Source: a bacterium
GTDB taxonomy: Bacteria; Orphanbacterota; Orphanbacteria; Orphanbacterales; Orphanbacteraceae
NCBI GenBank assembly: GCA_025782575.1
Contig: JALGYY010000035.1
Location: 62,001-126,000, forward strand
DNA length: 64,000 nt
Reading direction: 5' to 3'
In this document: positions 62,522-64,000 of the stretch, piece by piece
Layout: every line of letters begins with the position of its first letter
Numbering within the stretch: position 1 is the stretch's first letter
The notes under the pieces: generated by a model
Told to the model about the DNA's origin: nothing
The model's database searches: none
What the model saw: only the letters and a program-made list of their open reading frames with translations
Program-made: the position numbers and the translations under genes

Positions 62522-63526
62522 ATGAATCGTTTTGCACCAGTCATTCTACTCGCCGCTCTGGCCGCCCCCCCCTCTATCTCGATTGCTCAATCGAACTTCG
62601 GCGAAGAACGTGTCGGAACGAACATGGGCACATTCCTCAAGATCGGCGTAGGTGCGAAAGCGGCCGCCCTCGGGGGAGCGTTCACGGCGATAGCAGACGA
62701 TCCGACCGCCATGTTCTGGAATCCGGCCGGACTTGCCAACCTGACCGAGCGGGAGGTCTACTTTGCCCACACATCATGGATTGCGGACATCGACTATGAG
62801 TATGTCGCCTACGTACAACCTGTACCGTTCCTGAACGAAGGTTCCCTCGGGTTTCATGTGGGAACGCTCCGAACTTCGATGAACGAAACCACGGAATTGC
62901 AGCCGGGAGGGACCGGCCGAGAATTCACCTATTCCGATCTCTTCATCGGCGTGGCCGCGGCACAGAAGTTTACCGACAAGATCTCGCTCGGGTTCGGATT
63001 GAAATATATCCGTGAAGATTTCGGGGGTTCCGTGGGGAATCCCAGCCTGAATACCTGGACAGCCGATTTCGGGACGTTCTATCGAATCGGCGGCCGGGAT
63101 GCTGTCTTCTCGGTTGCGCTCCTCAACTTCGGCCCCGAATGGCGACCGGACGGTACATTCCTCGAGTTCGAAGGGGATAACTTCGCACAGGATCGTGACT
63201 TTGAAAGCTTTCCCTCGCCCACAAGTTTCAAGGCGGCACTCGCCGGAATGATCTGGGAAAACGGCGCGTTCCGGCAGAGCGGGACTGTCGAAATGAATCG
63301 CCCGCCGGATAACGCGGAAACCTACAGACTGGCGACCGAACTGACATATCACGGCATGCTCGCTCTTCGCACCGGCTACAATCTGAACGCAGATGAACTG
63401 AAGTGGAGCGGAGGGATCGGCTTGCAGTTCCGGTCTTCCGGAATCGGCGAGAGAATCGATTATGCGTTCACCCAGAGTGAGAACTTCGGCCGTGTGGATC
63501 GCCTCTCCGCGGGAGTGAAGTTTTAA
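62522..63526 (+). CDS. PorV/PorQ-family outer-membrane protein
   Basis: A 334-residue barrel. Signal (ILLAALAAPPSISIA), then GTFLKIGVGAKAAALGGAFTAIADDPTAMFWNPAGLA, the hallmark of PorV/UPF0164 (FadL-like) proteins, and a strand-rich body ending LSAGVKF. In type IX secretion systems PorV carries secreted substrates on the surface; here it is coupled to a TonB receptor and a lipoprotein. No porK-P genes are visible. Confidence 0.9.
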   Translation: MNRFAPVILLAALAAPPSISIAQSNFGEERVGTNMGTFLKIGVGAKAAALGGAFTAIADDPTAMFWNPAGLANLTEREVYFAHTSWIADIDYEYVAYVQPVPFLNEGSLGFHVGTLRTSMNETTELQPGGTGREFTYSDLFIGVAAAQKFTDKISLGFGLKYIREDFGGSVGNPSLNTWTADFGTFYRIGGRDAVFSVALLNFGPEWRPDGTFLEFEGDNFAQDRDFESFPSPTSFKAALAGMIWENGAFRQSGTVEMNRPPDNAETYRLATELTYHGMLALRTGYNLNADELKWSGGIGLQFRSSGIGERIDYAFTQSENFGRVDRLSAGVKF

Positions 63527-64000
63527 TGAACCCCTGCAGATTCCGGCCTGCATGTGCCCTCGCAATCTTGCTGGTCCTCACGATCACGGGCTGCGGAAAC
63601 AAAATCGACCTCCCGAAGGAAACGCCGGCGGGTGTGATTCCGTTCACGAACTACACCGTAATCGCGGAGTGGGACAGCACACAGATCGGTGAGATCACCG
63701 ACATCACGGTAACGAAAGCCAGATGGCTCTATTTTGCCGAGGACAGTGCCGCGATCAAGAGGTACCGCGGAAACGGTGAAATCGTCGACGGCGTGAACGT
63801 GGCCAGTTTTATTCGGGAATTCTCCGGTTTCGAGCGACCGGTCAAGATGGACGAAGGGTCAGGTGACATCCTCTGGGTGATCGACCTTACGGAGGATTGG
63901 CCGATCACCGCACCTGAAATTGTCCAGTACGATCTCCAGGACAGGATTGTCAAGCGAAGGTGGAGCGATGACTCCTGGGCCCGGATCGACACTTTCTGGC
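63526..64000 (+). CDS. Lipoprotein, 3' end cut by window edge
   Basis: A frame open from ATG 63526 (overlapping the PorV-like TAA) to the right edge, 158 codons visible. Signal with CALAILLVLTITGC (Cys23), then ETPAGVIPFTNYTVIAEWD and ITDITVTKARWLYFAEDSAAIKRY, IDLTEDWPITAPEIVQYDLQDRI. The spacing of Trp/Tyr strands suggests a β-propeller or NHL-like repeat. It likely works with the receptor and PorV-like protein. Confidence 0.8.
   Translation, partial: MNPCRFRPACALAILLVLTITGCGNKIDLPKETPAGVIPFTNYTVIAEWDSTQIGEITDITVTKARWLYFAEDSAAIKRYRGNGEIVDGVNVASFIREFSGFERPVKMDEGSGDILWVIDLTEDWPITAPEIVQYDLQDRIVKRRWSDDSWARIDTFW

Noticed and set aside
1-64000. CRISPR arrays, tRNA/rRNA genes, insertion sequences
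   Set aside because: No regularly spaced repeats, no cloverleaf or rRNA-like segments and no transposase motifs were seen. Some could be missed by eye.

Overview
The window is a dense, mostly forward-strand stretch of a Gram-negative genome of roughly 57 % GC. Signs of an outer membrane are a BamA/TamA-like barrel, a TonB-dependent receptor, a PorV/PorQ-type protein, a secretin and many lipoproteins. The large carboxypeptidase-regulatory-domain receptor, the FG-GAP/ASPIC protein with a FlgD-like C-terminal domain, the PorV-like protein and FN3/Ig-like lipoproteins suggest an FCB-group candidate phylum (Eisenbacteria / Krumholzibacteria / Latescibacteria type). That placement is inference; no rRNA or tRNA is visible.

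Layout. 1-3.5 kb (minus): a lipoprotein cut by the left edge, a DUF5683-like envelope protein and a DUF3473-type polysaccharide deacetylase. 3.6-7.1 kb: a peptide-type ABC importer (binding lipoprotein plus two permeases). 7.2-12.1 kb: lipoproteins, small envelope proteins and an Omp85-like barrel. 12.2-17.1 kb: tetrapyrrole operon hemX-A-C-D-B. 17.3-24.8 kb: a compact type IV pilus / type II secretion operon (ATPase, platform, one pseudopilin, PilM-PilN fusion, PilO-, PilP-like, secretin). 24.9-28.6 kb: larE, queD, an unknown gene, folE, a squalene/phytoene synthase and a START-like protein. 28.6-34.0 kb: a thiamine-binding-type protein coupled to a lone tandem-BMC shell protein, a decayed receiver fragment, a lipoprotein, a polyprenyl synthase, a pentapeptide-repeat membrane protein and a GDPD. 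34.2-42.7 kb: purine-catabolic cluster: 8-oxoguanine deaminase, SsnA, YgeY, YgeW, a threonine-synthase-like enzyme, YqeB, then a NicO transporter. 42.7-47.9 kb: secreted proteins, including a lamin-tail-like protein and two cupredoxins, plus a queuosine-precursor transporter. 48-59.5 kb: nucleoside salvage and catabolism (pyrimidine-nucleoside phosphorylase, Hpt, DeoC, unknown, BtpA, DeoB, ApbE, Udk, Tdk, RpiB, Add, PNP). 59.7-64 kb: TonB receptor, PorV-like protein and a lipoprotein cut by the right edge.

How they fit. Phosphorylases release (deoxy)ribose-1-phosphate, DeoB makes the 5-phosphates, DeoC cleaves deoxyribose-5-phosphate to acetaldehyde and glyceraldehyde-3-phosphate, and RpiB handles ribose-5-phosphate. 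DeoC has an N-terminal amphipathic helix like a microcompartment encapsulation peptide, then a Cys-rich linker, and a tandem-BMC shell protein lies 20 kb away. DeoC plus RpiB plus BMC matches the described sugar-phosphate-utilising microcompartments, here with dispersed genes. Freed purine bases could feed the 8-oxoguanine deaminase / SsnA / YgeY / YgeW cluster.

The most novel-looking signals are a shared C-terminal motif (W-G-x-[VIL]-K-x-L-F) on three neighbouring secreted proteins, the scattered microcompartment, the threonine-synthase-like enzyme where other yge-type clusters have YgeX, and an uncharacterised two-part protein in the deoxynucleoside operon.
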